Shown: positions 14,671 through 23,123, numbered from the stretch's first letter. The stretch: 33,848 bases of DNA from Nocardiopsis listeri NBRC 13360 (GCF_001570765.1 NZ_BCSH01000004.1:1-33848), one strand, 5' to 3'. The notes: generated by a model not told the origin, from the letters alone. Numbers and translations are program-made.

Positions 14671-15314
14671 TCGTGCTCCTTCTTGTCGGCGCGCCGGGGC
14701 AGGCGCAGGGTCAGTAGTCGGGCGCGGGGCGCCAGGGTTCCGGCCAGGTCGAACACCGCTTCGCTGCGGGACTGGTCCTCGTCGAGCACGGAGAACAGGT
14801 TGACCCCCAGGTAGTAGGTGATCGCGGCGTAGGCGACCTCCCGCGCGGGCAGCAACCGTCCCAGGGGGGAGCCGCCCACCACACGCTCCCACTGCCCGGC
14901 GATGAAATCGATCCACGGTTCCGAACGCCGTCGGATCTCCTCGCGCAGTTCGGGTCTGCTCACGGCGGCGGCGACCAGCTGGGTGAACTCGGTGATGTAG
15001 CCGCGTTCCAGGTCGGTCCGGTGGATGCGGGTGGCGACCTCCACCAGTTCTTCGAGTGTGCGGGCGGACGACGCGAGCTCTTCGTACATGGCCATGCGTT
15101 CGGCGCTGGATCGGTCCAGTGCGGCCAGGAGCAGCTGGTCGACCCCGCCGAAGTGGTAGAAGACCAGCGCCGAGTTGGCCTCGGCCCGCGTGGCGATGGC
15201 CCGGGCCGAGGCCCCGGAGTACCCCTCTTCGCGCAGGACCTCGCTCGCCGCCGTGAGCAGGCGTTCCTTGGTCTCCTCGCTGCTTCTGCGGCCTCCGCCG
15301 CCACCTTTGGCCAT
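14667..15314 (-). CDS. TetR/AcrR family transcriptional regulator
   Basis: 215 aa, ATG at 15314 with GGGAGG upstream. The N-terminal HTH is standard TetR (KERLLTAASEVLREEGYSGASARAIATRAEANSALVFYHFGGVDQLLLAAL, residues ~16-66, in outline), with recognition helix around ANSALVFYHF. The C-terminal ligand domain is all-helical and not diagnostic. It is divergent from the START-like membrane-protein gene, with a tandem palindromic AT-rich site between them (15347-15377), so it likely represses itself and the rightward genes. Coupled to the NUDIX gene. Confidence 0.92.
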   Translation of the reverse strand: MAKGGGGGRRSSEETKERLLTAASEVLREEGYSGASARAIATRAEANSALVFYHFGGVDQLLLAALDRSSAERMAMYEELASSARTLEELVEVATRIHRTDLERGYITEFTQLVAAAVSRPELREEIRRRSEPWIDFIAGQWERVVGGSPLGRLLPAREVAYAAITYYLGVNLFSVLDEDQSRSEAVFDLAGTLAPRARLLTLRLPRRADKKEHE

Positions 15315-15346
15315 GACCCTCCCTTTCGTCGATCTTCATCATACGG

Positions 15347-15377
15347 TTTAATCAAGTGATTAAATCGAGTGATTCAA
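15347..15377. promoter_or_regulatory. Tandem TetR-type operator
   Basis: TTTAATCA-AG-TGATTAAA (15347-15364) is a perfect 8+2+8 palindrome. It overlaps a second imperfect one, TTAAATC-GAGT-GATTCAA (15360-15377, 6 of 7 pairs). Seen as direct repeats there is a 13-bp period: AATCAAGTGATTA (15350-15362) then AATCGAGTGATTC (15363-15375), followed by AATCG. The block is sharply AT-rich against its surroundings and lies centrally in the 91-bp divergent gap, the expected place for the TetR operator and overlapping promoters. Confidence 0.75.
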
Positions 15378-15405
15378 TCGCTCGGCCGAACGAGAGGAGA
15401 AGCCC

Positions 15406-16455
15406 ATGACGGAACCACACGGCCCCGACGACCACCCCTCCGACGAGGAGGTCGCCGCGCGTTACGCCGCCGGCCGGCGCGCCGTACCCGGAACCCCGCC
15501 CGGCACGTGGTTCGAGGGGGAGACCAAGAACGACCTCAGACCCTCCGCCGCCCGCTGGATCCTCGCCGGGATCCTGGCGCTGGGCGTCTTCCCCCTGCTC
15601 GTGCTCCTTCGGATGACGAGCCTCGGCGGCCTGGACCAGACCGCCCTGTTCTACGTCGGACTCCCCGTCGTCCTCGCCCTGATCGTGGTGCTGACGGCCC
15701 GTCCCCAGAGCGCCGTCGGGGTGGCCATGGCCATCACCACCGTCATGCTGCTGCTCTCCGGGCCGGTGCTCGGCGAAGGACTGGTCTGCCTGGTCATCGC
15801 GGCCCCGCTGATCTACGGGCTGGTCGCCCTGGTCGCCTGGCTGGGCGTCGCCCTGGCCGGCCGGGACCTGGACGGCCCGCACGCCTTCGTCGCCGTCCCG
15901 GTCCTGTTCGCCCTCACCCTGGAGGGGGTCGCCGGCCTGTCCCTGCTGCCCCGGGAGGACACCGGGACGGGATCCGTGCTGGTTTCGGCCGCCCCCGAGC
16001 AGGTCGCCGCCGCGCTCGCCGCCCCGCCCGCCTATGAGGCCCCCGAGGCGTTCTTCCTGAGCGCGGTCCCCTTTCCCGAGCCGGTCGAGGCCGTGGGGGA
16101 GGGCCTGGACGTGGGCGAGGGCCGCCTGATCCGCTTCACCCCGCGCACCACCCTGGCCCTGGACGACGAACCCACCCCGCGCACCATGGAGCTGGAGGTC
16201 ACCGAGAGCCGGATCAACGACGATGGCGGCCGGGTGGTCTTCGACGTCACCGAGGACACCACCCTCGCCCGTTGGCTGGACCTGCGCACCGCCACCGCCA
16301 CCTGGGAACGGGAGGGCGATGGCACCAGGCTGACCTGGGAGTTCGACTACGCCCGCACCTACGATCCCTCCTGGTACTTCGGACCGATCCAGGCCTACGC
16401 CACCGACCTGGCCGCCGCCTACCTCGCCGACACCTTCGCGGAGGCCGCTCGGTGA
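15406..16455 (+). CDS. Membrane protein with C-terminal SRPBCC/START-like domain
   Basis: 349 aa, ATG with AGGAG upstream. The polar N-terminus (~1-45) is followed by about five hydrophobic segments (~48-68, ~78-96, ~102-122, ~126-152, ~158-185). The C-terminal ~160 residues look like a polyketide-cyclase/SRPBCC domain, with alternating strands (GEGRLIRFTPRTTLALDD, RTMELEVTESRINDDGGRVVFDVTEDTTLARWLDLRTATATWE) and a closing long helix (PSWYFGPIQAYATDLAAAYLADTFAEAAR). Such domains bind hydrophobic ligands. It overlaps the methyltransferase gene by GTGA and lies opposite the TetR regulator, so a lipid or isoprenoid substrate handled jointly is a plausible inference. I know no characterised homologue. 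Confidence 0.75.
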   Translation: MTEPHGPDDHPSDEEVAARYAAGRRAVPGTPPGTWFEGETKNDLRPSAARWILAGILALGVFPLLVLLRMTSLGGLDQTALFYVGLPVVLALIVVLTARPQSAVGVAMAITTVMLLLSGPVLGEGLVCLVIAAPLIYGLVALVAWLGVALAGRDLDGPHAFVAVPVLFALTLEGVAGLSLLPREDTGTGSVLVSAAPEQVAAALAAPPAYEAPEAFFLSAVPFPEPVEAVGEGLDVGEGRLIRFTPRTTLALDDEPTPRTMELEVTESRINDDGGRVVFDVTEDTTLARWLDLRTATATWEREGDGTRLTWEFDYARTYDPSWYFGPIQAYATDLAAAYLADTFAEAAR

Positions 16456-17798
16456 CCCCCGAACTCCCCGCCCTGCTCGTGCGCGGCCTGGGCCTGTTCC
16501 TGCCGCTCGTGGCGCTGATCGCGCTGTGCCTGTGGCGTGCCCCGACCCACCGCGAGACGGCGTCGATGATCGTGGCCTCCGCCTGGGCCCTGCTCACCCT
16601 CATCCCGCTGAACCTGTACGCGGTGCGTGCCGGCTGGTGGTCCTTCCACGCCGAAGGCGCCGTGTGGCGGGGACTGCCGGTGGACCTGACGCTGGCGTGG
16701 GTCCTGTTGTGGGGCGCCCTGCCCGCGCTGCTGCTGCGCCTGCTCCCCGTCCCCCTGATCACCGGGCTGCTGGTCTGGCTGGACGTGATCCTCATGCCGC
16801 TCGCCGAACCCGTGGTGGTGCTGGGGTCGTGGTGGTTGCTCGGTGAGATCCTGGGCGCGGCGCTGTGCCTGATCCCCGCTTCGCTGCTGGCCTACTGGAC
16901 CCGGCACGAGCAACTGCTCACCGCGCGGATGTGGGCCCAGGCGCTGCTCGCGTTCGGGCTGACGGTGGTCCTGCCGGTGTACGTGTCGGCCACTCTGGTC
17001 CGGATCGAGCCGCCCACGCCCGAGACCGCGTCCGTCCTGGTCCAACTGCTGTTCCTCGCCGGCCTGCCCGGACTGGCCGCGGCCCGGGAGTTCGCCGCCG
17101 TGGGACGCGGCACCCCGCTGCCCTACGATCCACCCGAACGTCTGGTCACCAGCGGCCCCTACGCCTACGTGCGCAACCCGATGCAGCTCTCCATGGCGCT
17201 GGTGTACCTGGTGCTGGGCCTGTCGCACCCCGTACTGGCGCTCGGCGCGGTGGTCTGCTTCGCCTACGGGGCCGGGTTCGCCTCCTGGCACGAGGGCGGC
17301 CGGCTCCGCGCGGACTTCGGCTCGGCCTGGACCGGGTACCGGTCGGGGGTGCGCCCCTGGCTGCCCCGATGGCGGCCCTGGCCGGGTCGGACCGAGGGCA
17401 CCCTGTACGTGGCGATGGACTGCGGGATGTGCCGCGGGGTGGGCAACCTGGTGGCGGCGCGTCGACCCACGGCGCTGCGCATGCGCCCGGCCGCGGACCA
17501 CCCGGAGGTGTTGTACCGGCTCACCTACGAAACCGCCGACGGCGCGCGCTGGAGTGGCCTCGCGGCGTTGGCCCGGGCGATGGAACATCTGCACCTGGGG
17601 TGGGCCCTGACCGGCTGGGTCCTGTCTCTGCCGGTGGTGCGTCACTTCCTACAGCTGTGCGCGGACGCCTTCGGAGCCGGACCACGCCCTTCGCGCGAGC
17701 GACCCACCGCGCATGGTCCGACCGAACCCTTCGCCGTTATGCTCGTGCCTGGCCGCCCCCGTACCGGACCACCGCCGGGCTCCGGTGGCCCCACGTGA
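16452..17798 (+). CDS. Isoprenylcysteine/phospholipid methyltransferase-like membrane enzyme fused to a DCC (DUF393-like) domain
   Basis: 448 aa from GTG at 16452 (4-bp overlap with the previous stop). Residues 1-~300 have about seven to eight membrane segments and the ICMT/PEMT signature LVTSGPYAYVRNPMQLSMAL (Tyr239-Val-Arg-Asn-Pro-Met), followed by a Glu-containing stretch SWHEGGRLRADFGSAWTGYRSGVRPWLPR that fits the SAM-binding end of the family. Residues ~315-420 resemble a DCC/DUF393 domain: LYVAMDCGMCRGV has Cys324-x-x-Cys327, and the later ARWSGLAALARAM and VRHFLQLCADAF match the family pattern. Predicted to methylate a membrane-bound substrate, perhaps in a redox-linked way. The fusion is unusual. 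The extreme C-terminus (~420-448) is Pro-rich and disordered. Confidence 0.75.
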   Translation: MTPELPALLVRGLGLFLPLVALIALCLWRAPTHRETASMIVASAWALLTLIPLNLYAVRAGWWSFHAEGAVWRGLPVDLTLAWVLLWGALPALLLRLLPVPLITGLLVWLDVILMPLAEPVVVLGSWWLLGEILGAALCLIPASLLAYWTRHEQLLTARMWAQALLAFGLTVVLPVYVSATLVRIEPPTPETASVLVQLLFLAGLPGLAAAREFAAVGRGTPLPYDPPERLVTSGPYAYVRNPMQLSMALVYLVLGLSHPVLALGAVVCFAYGAGFASWHEGGRLRADFGSAWTGYRSGVRPWLPRWRPWPGRTEGTLYVAMDCGMCRGVGNLVAARRPTALRMRPAADHPEVLYRLTYETADGARWSGLAALARAMEHLHLGWALTGWVLSLPVVRHFLQLCADAFGAGPRPSRERPTAHGPTEPFAVMLVPGRPRTGPPPGSGGPT

Positions 17799-17825
17799 TC
17801 CCCACCCCCCGGTACGAGGACACCC

Positions 17826-20006
17826 ATGCAAGAACAGGCCATGCTCGCGCGCGATCTCGTGCTGCGCGTCTGCGCCGGACCGACCGAGTTCGACCCGCAG
17901 TGGGTCCGGGCCGGAGGCAAGGTCACCACGCCCTTCTCGGTGCCCCGGGACCGCAACCTCATCCGTGGGATCGTCGACGCGGGCCGGGCCCTGGGCGTGG
18001 AACGGCTCCTGGTCTGCCGTACCCGGGGCGAGTTCTCCTACGAACCGGTCACCGAGGTGCCGCCGCACACCGAGACCCTCGTCGACCTCATCCGGGGTTG
18101 GGGGAACGAACCCACCGACTTCCTCGTCTGCGTGGAGGACTTCTCCGCCGCCGTCCTGGTCGCCGCCAACGAACTCACCATCGCCTCCGGACCGGCCGAC
18201 TTCGTCCGCGAGATCGTGGGCTCCGACATCCCCGGCGTTCGAGAGGAGTTCGCGGCCAAGGCGCAGCGCACCAAGCGCCCCGAGCTCTTGAGCGCCGCTC
18301 AGCGCTATCACTGCATCGAACCCGGCGCCCGGCACTCCCGGAACCGGGGCCCCGGACCCGACCTGTACGAACGTCTGTCGCGGCGGGCCGAGCGGGCCCG
18401 GGTGGGGTCCCCCCGGGCCGTGCGCTCGCTGCGCGCGGCGCGCGGCGGTTGGAACTGGCTCATGGTCGTGCTGCTGTTGGTGGCGCCGTTGAGCGCCCCG
18501 GAGCTCGGACCGGCCCTGCCCGTCCTGCTCCTGACCTTCGTCCTGCTGTTCCAACTGGCGTTCCTGGCGCGTTCGCGCACCGTGTCCTTCGCGACCCTGA
18601 TGCGGGTGGCGGCCATCGGCGTGTTCTTGCTGTGGCCGGTGGCCCTGCTGGAGGGGGCGATCGTGGGGTTGGCCGGTCTGGAACCGTACGACGCGCTCGG
18701 CTACACCTACGTGGCGGTCACCGTGGAGGAAGCGGCGAAGTTGTCGCCGCTGCTGTTCTTCGCCTTCCTGGCCCGTCGGCGGATGCGTCGCCTGGCCGCC
18801 GTCGACTTCCTGCTGCTGGGCGCCGCGTCGGGGGCCGGGTTCCAGTCGGCCGAACGGCTGTTCACCGAGTTCTCCGTGCCGAACGCGAACTCTCCGGGCC
18901 TGTTCCTGCCCGGGGGGAGCACCATCTCCGGCCCCGGGGGCGAGGTGCTGGCGATCTTCTCCGGACACGCCGTCGTCACCGGGCTGATCGCCGGTGCCCT
19001 GGGCCTGGCCATCGTCGGCCGCCGCCGCTACGGGAACTGGACGTGGCTGCTGCCGCTCCTGGCCGTAGCGCTCGTGTACCTGGAACACCTGCACTTCAAC
19101 GCACTTCTCGCGGCGGCCACCCTGGACCCGGTCTCGACCTTCCTGCATCGCGTGCTGGGCGGTGGCGCGCTCACCCCGTGGCTGTTGCTGCTGGTCCTGG
19201 TGTTCGCGGTGGGCATGGATCACCGGCTGATCGCCTCCGCGGCCGAGAGCACGCCCCCGCTGCCGGGTCGGGCTCCGCTGGCCCGCCTGCGCCGATGGGC
19301 GCACGGACGTTCGGTGTCCACGCGGGTGCGGGTGCCCGCCGACATCGCCCCCACCTTCCGTCGCACGGCCCTGGTCGGGGCGGACCTGCCGATCACCCTG
19401 GCCACCACCGTGACCGCCATCGTGCACGAGTTCGCCGCCGCCACCCGCGCCGCCCGGCGTGGTCCGGGCGCGCTCTGCGACACTCTGCGCTTCCTGCGCC
19501 GACGCCGGGCCAACGCCATGGGGGAGGCCCGGTCCCAGGGGCGGCCGTGGCGCCGCCACCCCTCGCAGGAGGAACTGGCCGGCCAGGCCCGTGAGCTGTC
19601 CTTTCGGCTGGGGCTGGCGGGTACCGCCACCGGAGCCGTCGCCGTGTCGGCCGCCGCCCTGGCGGTCCTGGTCGGTGTGACGCAGTGGGGCGCCTGGAGC
19701 GCGCCGGGCACCGCCGAACCCGCGTACGCGGTGGCGGCTCTGGACCACCTACAGAACTGGCTGGCCCGCGCCGGCACCGGCGGGATGGTGTGGACCGCTC
19801 TGGTCGGTGTGGCCCTGACCAGTCTGTTGTCCATGGGCAACGGGGTGCCCTACGCGCATCCCCGGATGCGCGAGTTCCTGCGCGCCCCCTCCGCCAACAC
19901 CGGTGTCATCCTCGGCATGCTCGCCCCCGGTCAGGTGGGCTACGCGCTACCGGCCCTGGTCGGTCTGGCGCTGCCCCGCCGCGCCGACCGCCTCCTCACC
20001 CGCTGA
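17826..20006 (+). CDS. prsW: PrsW family intramembrane metalloprotease with extra N- and C-terminal regions
   Basis: 726 aa, ATG with GAGGA upstream. PrsW/CAAX-like motifs: EEAAK (Glu301-Glu302), GAGFQSAER (Glu343), SGHAVVTG (His381) and LEHLHFN (His421, His423, Asn425), spread over about eight membrane segments between ~215 and ~480. B. subtilis PrsW does the first cut of the anti-sigma factor RsiW, so a role in regulated intramembrane proteolysis is likely; no anti-sigma gene is in the window. The N-terminal ~170 residues form a soluble domain without membrane segments (LARDLVLRVCAGPTEFDPQW...) that I do not recognise, possibly a sensor. The C-terminal ~230 residues hold a basic linker and three more hydrophobic segments. 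Third gene after the START-like and methyltransferase genes (27-bp gap). Much longer than the usual 220-400 aa. Confidence 0.85.
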   Translation: MQEQAMLARDLVLRVCAGPTEFDPQWVRAGGKVTTPFSVPRDRNLIRGIVDAGRALGVERLLVCRTRGEFSYEPVTEVPPHTETLVDLIRGWGNEPTDFLVCVEDFSAAVLVAANELTIASGPADFVREIVGSDIPGVREEFAAKAQRTKRPELLSAAQRYHCIEPGARHSRNRGPGPDLYERLSRRAERARVGSPRAVRSLRAARGGWNWLMVVLLLVAPLSAPELGPALPVLLLTFVLLFQLAFLARSRTVSFATLMRVAAIGVFLLWPVALLEGAIVGLAGLEPYDALGYTYVAVTVEEAAKLSPLLFFAFLARRRMRRLAAVDFLLLGAASGAGFQSAERLFTEFSVPNANSPGLFLPGGSTISGPGGEVLAIFSGHAVVTGLIAGALGLAIVGRRRYGNWTWLLPLLAVALVYLEHLHFNALLAAATLDPVSTFLHRVLGGGALTPWLLLLVLVFAVGMDHRLIASAAESTPPLPGRAPLARLRRWAHGRSVSTRVRVPADIAPTFRRTALVGADLPITLATTVTAIVHEFAAATRAARRGPGALCDTLRFLRRRRANAMGEARSQGRPWRRHPSQEELAGQARELSFRLGLAGTATGAVAVSAAALAVLVGVTQWGAWSAPGTAEPAYAVAALDHLQNWLARAGTGGMVWTALVGVALTSLLSMGNGVPYAHPRMREFLRAPSANTGVILGMLAPGQVGYALPALVGLALPRRADRLLTR

Positions 20007-20023
20007 CCACCCACGGCCCGAAC

Positions 20024-20284
20024 TCAGGCCCGATAGACGTCCCTGCGGTGGCGGATCGAATGGATCTCGATCAGGTCCTTGTCCGGTCGGATCCGATAGA
20101 TGACCCTGTAGGTTCCCCGCCTAGCGGTGTGCAGGCCCGTAAAGGGGTCTTCGAGTGGCTTCCCCACACGCCAAGGGTTTTCCTTCAAAGGCCCGGAGAT
20201 GAACTCGTAGGCGGCGGACGCGACGGATTCCGGGAGCTCTTCCGTCAGTGCTCGCCGCGCGGGACTTTTGTAAGCGATCCTCAC
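20024..20284 (-). CDS. relE: RelE/ParE superfamily toxin
   Basis: 86 aa from GTG at 20284, overlapping the antitoxin stop by 4 nt. The sequence fits RelE: IAYKSPARRALTEELP, the PLKENPWRVGKPLEDPFTG loop, RRGTYRVIYRI and the C-terminal IHSIRHRRDVYR that carries basic catalytic/ribosome-binding residues in the family. Members cut mRNA on the ribosome or inhibit gyrase (ParE); the HRRDVYR ending favours RelE. It sits convergent to prsW, 17 bp from its stop. Confidence 0.92.
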   Translation of the reverse strand: MRIAYKSPARRALTEELPESVASAAYEFISGPLKENPWRVGKPLEDPFTGLHTARRGTYRVIYRIRPDKDLIEIHSIRHRRDVYRA

Positions 20285-20562
20285 GCGGCGGATCCCCTGT
20301 CCAAACGATGGCGCATCAGGGCGGCCATGTCCTCCTCGGTGGTGAACTCCTCGGAATCGATCGACTCGGCCAGGTCCGCTCGGGCTTCGGGGTCGGAGAG
20401 GATGCTCAACGTTTCCATCAGCGACTCGTACTGGGCCACGGACATCATGACGACGGCGGGCCGACCGTTCTTGGTGAAGGTGTAGTCGGCATGCTCGTTC
20501 TGGGCTCTCTCGGCGAGTTCGGCGATCTTGGCCTTGGCTTCAGTGATCGGAATGGTCTCCAT
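20281..20562 (-). CDS. Phd/YefM family antitoxin
   Basis: 93 aa from ATG 20562 (METIPITEAKAKIAELAE), with ATG 20571 three codons upstream as the alternative. The N-terminal DNA-binding fold (IPITEAKAKIAEL...YTFTKNGRPAVVMMSVAQYESLMETL) is typical YefM/Phd; the acidic tail (ADLAESIDSEEFTTEEDM) would neutralise the toxin. TATAAT (minus strand, 20575-20570) ends 7 nt before ATG 20562, which would give a leaderless message starting at that ATG and favours the shorter protein. Confidence 0.9.
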   Translation of the reverse strand: METIPITEAKAKIAELAERAQNEHADYTFTKNGRPAVVMMSVAQYESLMETLSILSDPEARADLAESIDSEEFTTEEDMAALMRHRLDRGSAA

Positions 20563-20569
20563 GGCGGTC

Positions 20570-20598
20570 ATTATAGTGACCGGTCTGAATTCCGTCCA
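20570..20598 (-). promoter_or_regulatory. Sigma-70-type promoter of the toxin-antitoxin pair
   Basis: Minus strand: perfect -10 TATAAT at 20575-20570, and TGGACG (4 of 6 to TTGACA) at 20598-20593 with a 17-bp spacer. The expected transcription start falls on or next to ATG 20562. A GACCGGTC palindrome at 20579-20586 between the boxes could be the antitoxin operator. Confidence 0.6.
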
Positions 20599-20621
20599 TG
20601 AGTCCTGGGCTCGGGCGCTCG

Positions 20622-22970
20622 TCAGCCGGCCGGGTCGATGTCGGTGATGCCCATCGGGGGAGCGAAGACCCGGACCGGGGGCGGGTCACCCTCGTAGGGC
20701 TCCACCCGGACCCGGATCAACTGACCGGTGCACCCCTGGCCCAACGATGACGTGCCCTCGTCCCGGGCCAGCGCGTTCGGATTGCCGTGCACGCAGGTCA
20801 CGTCCGAACCCGAGGGGTCGTACCAAACGCCCGTGGACAGCTGCACCACGCCGGGGCGCGGCGCGTCGTCGACCACCACCCCGGCCAGGCACGAACCGCT
20901 CGGACCCGTCACCCGCACCACGTCACCGTCGGACACACCCGCCGCCTCGGCGTCCAAGGGGTGCATCCGCAACGGCGCCCTGCCGTGGACCTTCCGCGCG
21001 GCGCTGTACTTCCCCATGTCCTGCTGGCTGTGGAAGCGCTCGCGCGGCTGGTTGGCCACCAGTACCAGCGGCCGAGCCCGCCCCTCGGATCCGGTGTCGG
21101 TCACGGCCGGCCCCGGCAACCACACCGGGTGGCCTGGGCAGTCCTCGTAGCCGAACGAGGCGATGGTCTCCGAGTACAGCTCGATGCGCCCGCTCGGTGT
21201 CCGCAGCGGCCTGCCCTCGGGGTCCTCCCGGAAGTCGCCCATGAGCGCCTCGTCCTCTACCCGGCCCGGCATCTCCACCCGGCCCCGCTCCCAGAACCCG
21301 TCGAAGTCGGGGACCTCCAGGTCGCGGCGGGCCAGCATGGAACGCCACCGTTGGTAGGCCAGGCGCATCCACTCGCCGGAGGTGCGCCCCTCGGTGAACT
21401 CCTCCCGCACACCCAACCGTTCGGCCAGGTCGCTGTAGGTGTCGTACTCGTCGCGCGCCCGCCCGTGTGGTGATACCACCCGCGGCATCGCCCGCAGAGC
21501 CAGGTCGCCCTGGCTCGCCGCCATGTCGTCGCGCTCCAACACGGTGGTCGCCGGGATGACGATGTCGGCGTGCCGGGCCGTGGCCGTCCAGTGCGTCTCG
21601 TGCACCACCACGGTCTCCGGCCGCCCGAACGCCCGGGTCAGCCGGTTCAGGTCCTGGTGGTGGTGGAAGGGGTTGCCGCCCGCCCAGTACACGAGCCGGA
21701 TGTCGGGGAAGCGCCGACGCTCCCCGTCGTAGTCGTAGGGTTCGTTCGGGTGCAACAGCATGTCGGAGACCTTGGCCACCGGGATCAGCGAGTCCACCGC
21801 GTTCGTGCCCTGCGGGAACCGCGGCAGTCCCACCGGGGTCGCGCCACCGCCGTAGTTGCCCATGGATCCGTACCCCGAGGCGAACCCGCCGCCGGGCAGC
21901 CCCACCTGTCCCAGGCAGCACGCCAACGCGAGCCCCGCCCACAGCGGCTGTTCGCCGTACCTGGCGCGCTGTACCGACCAGCCCACGTTGATCAGGGTGC
22001 GCTTGTGCGCCATCCGGTGCGCCAACGCCCGAATGTCCTCGGCGGGCACACCGCTCACCCGCTCCGCCCACTCGGGGGAACGCTCCACCCCGCCCGGCGT
22101 ACCGTGTTCGTCGCGTTCGCCCGTCACGTAGGCGCGCAGCCGGTCGGCGCCGACGGTGTACCGGTCCAGGAACGCGGTATCGGCCAGACCCTCGTCGAAC
22201 AGGACGTGGATCAGCGCCAGCAGCACGGCGGTGTCGGTCCCGGGCTTCAGCGACATCCACGTGCACTTGAGATCGTCGGAGGTGTCGTCACGCAAGGGGG
22301 ACACCGACACGAACTCCACACCGGCGTCCGAGGCCGCGCGCATCGCCGGACCCGCCGTCTGCGCCGCCCGCCCGCCGGAGGCGATCCAGGTGTTGGACAC
22401 CCGTAGCCCACCGAAGCTCACCAGGAGTTCGGTGTGCTCGCGGATCCGCTCCCAGGACGGCGCGCGGTGCAGCAGCCGGTTGGCGGCCGGGACGCCGATG
22501 ATCCTCGGGAACAGCACCTCCACGGCCCCGTGGCTGTAAGTGGTGCGCGAGCGCGTGTACCCGCCGATGGTGTTGAGGAACCGGTGCAGCTGGCTCTGCG
22601 CGTGGTGGATCCGTCCCGCGCTGCCCCACCCGTAGGAACCGCCGAAGATCGCGGCGTTGCCGTGGCGGGTGCGTACCCGGTCCAGCTCGGCGGCGAGCAG
22701 GTCCAGAACCCTGGACCACTCCACCTCCACGTACTCCTCGTCGGGGTCGCCGCGCCGGGCGTCCGGGGCCGGGCCGTTCTCCAACCAACGGCGTCGCACC
22801 GCCGGCCGGGCCACCCGGGTGCGGTGGTGCTGGGCGTCCGGTGTGTTGGCCATCAACGGGGACGGAGCGGGATCACGAGGATCGGGGTGCACCCCCACCA
22901 CTCGGTCGTTCTCCACATCGACCCGGTAGGCACCCCAATGGGTACTGGTCGGGTACGGCTGCACGGCCAT
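20622..22970 (-). CDS. bisC: Molybdopterin-dependent sulfoxide/N-oxide reductase, BisC type
   Basis: 782 aa from ATG 22970 (MAVQPYPTSTHWGAY), with a GGGGGAA site; a longer start at 23021 adds an unusual leader. It follows E. coli BisC from end to end: the AHWG-like start, AIFGGSYGWGSAGRIHHAQSQ (Trp115 near the active site), TTYSHGAVEVLFPRIIG in which Ser146 matches the Mo-ligating Ser of DMSO/TMAO/biotin sulfoxide reductases, WAGGNPFHHHQDLNRL, HWTATARHADIVIPATTVLER, and a C-terminal molybdopterin-dinucleotide binding domain (~630-782). There is no N-terminal Cys cluster and no Tat signal, so it is a cytoplasmic enzyme without a 4Fe-4S centre, probably reducing biotin or methionine sulfoxide or similar S/N-oxides. 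No partner subunit or cofactor gene is adjacent. Confidence 0.9.
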   Translation of the reverse strand: MAVQPYPTSTHWGAYRVDVENDRVVGVHPDPRDPAPSPLMANTPDAQHHRTRVARPAVRRRWLENGPAPDARRGDPDEEYVEVEWSRVLDLLAAELDRVRTRHGNAAIFGGSYGWGSAGRIHHAQSQLHRFLNTIGGYTRSRTTYSHGAVEVLFPRIIGVPAANRLLHRAPSWERIREHTELLVSFGGLRVSNTWIASGGRAAQTAGPAMRAASDAGVEFVSVSPLRDDTSDDLKCTWMSLKPGTDTAVLLALIHVLFDEGLADTAFLDRYTVGADRLRAYVTGERDEHGTPGGVERSPEWAERVSGVPAEDIRALAHRMAHKRTLINVGWSVQRARYGEQPLWAGLALACCLGQVGLPGGGFASGYGSMGNYGGGATPVGLPRFPQGTNAVDSLIPVAKVSDMLLHPNEPYDYDGERRRFPDIRLVYWAGGNPFHHHQDLNRLTRAFGRPETVVVHETHWTATARHADIVIPATTVLERDDMAASQGDLALRAMPRVVSPHGRARDEYDTYSDLAERLGVREEFTEGRTSGEWMRLAYQRWRSMLARRDLEVPDFDGFWERGRVEMPGRVEDEALMGDFREDPEGRPLRTPSGRIELYSETIASFGYEDCPGHPVWLPGPAVTDTGSEGRARPLVLVANQPRERFHSQQDMGKYSAARKVHGRAPLRMHPLDAEAAGVSDGDVVRVTGPSGSCLAGVVVDDAPRPGVVQLSTGVWYDPSGSDVTCVHGNPNALARDEGTSSLGQGCTGQLIRVRVEPYEGDPPPVRVFAPPMGITDIDPAG

Positions 22971-23123
22971 GTCGCATTCCCCCGTGTGATCCCCGGACCC
23001 GCCCTCACCGGGCCCGGCCACACTCTACGCATCACACGGTGCGATGATGAGGCCCGCGAGCCCGGACGGGACCCGTCTCACACCACGGGCCGCAGAGCAC
23101 GGACGGAACGGGGAGGACACGCC

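Noticed and set aside
16865..19594. Very long plus-strand open frame (about 900 codons) overlapping the methyltransferase and prsW genes.
   Set aside because: It is a shifted-frame shadow produced by high GC: Arg/Gly/Pro/Ala-rich, no domain, no ribosome binding site, while the overlapping frames carry clear protein families.
17649..19748. Long minus-strand open frame opposite prsW (about 700 codons).
   Set aside because: Gln/Arg/Gly/His-rich translation typical of the antisense frame of a high-GC gene; no recognisable domain.
20024..20562. Toxin-antitoxin pair plus neighbouring genes as a defence island.
   Set aside because: Neighbours are prsW and a molybdoenzyme; no nuclease, restriction, or other defence genes are present.
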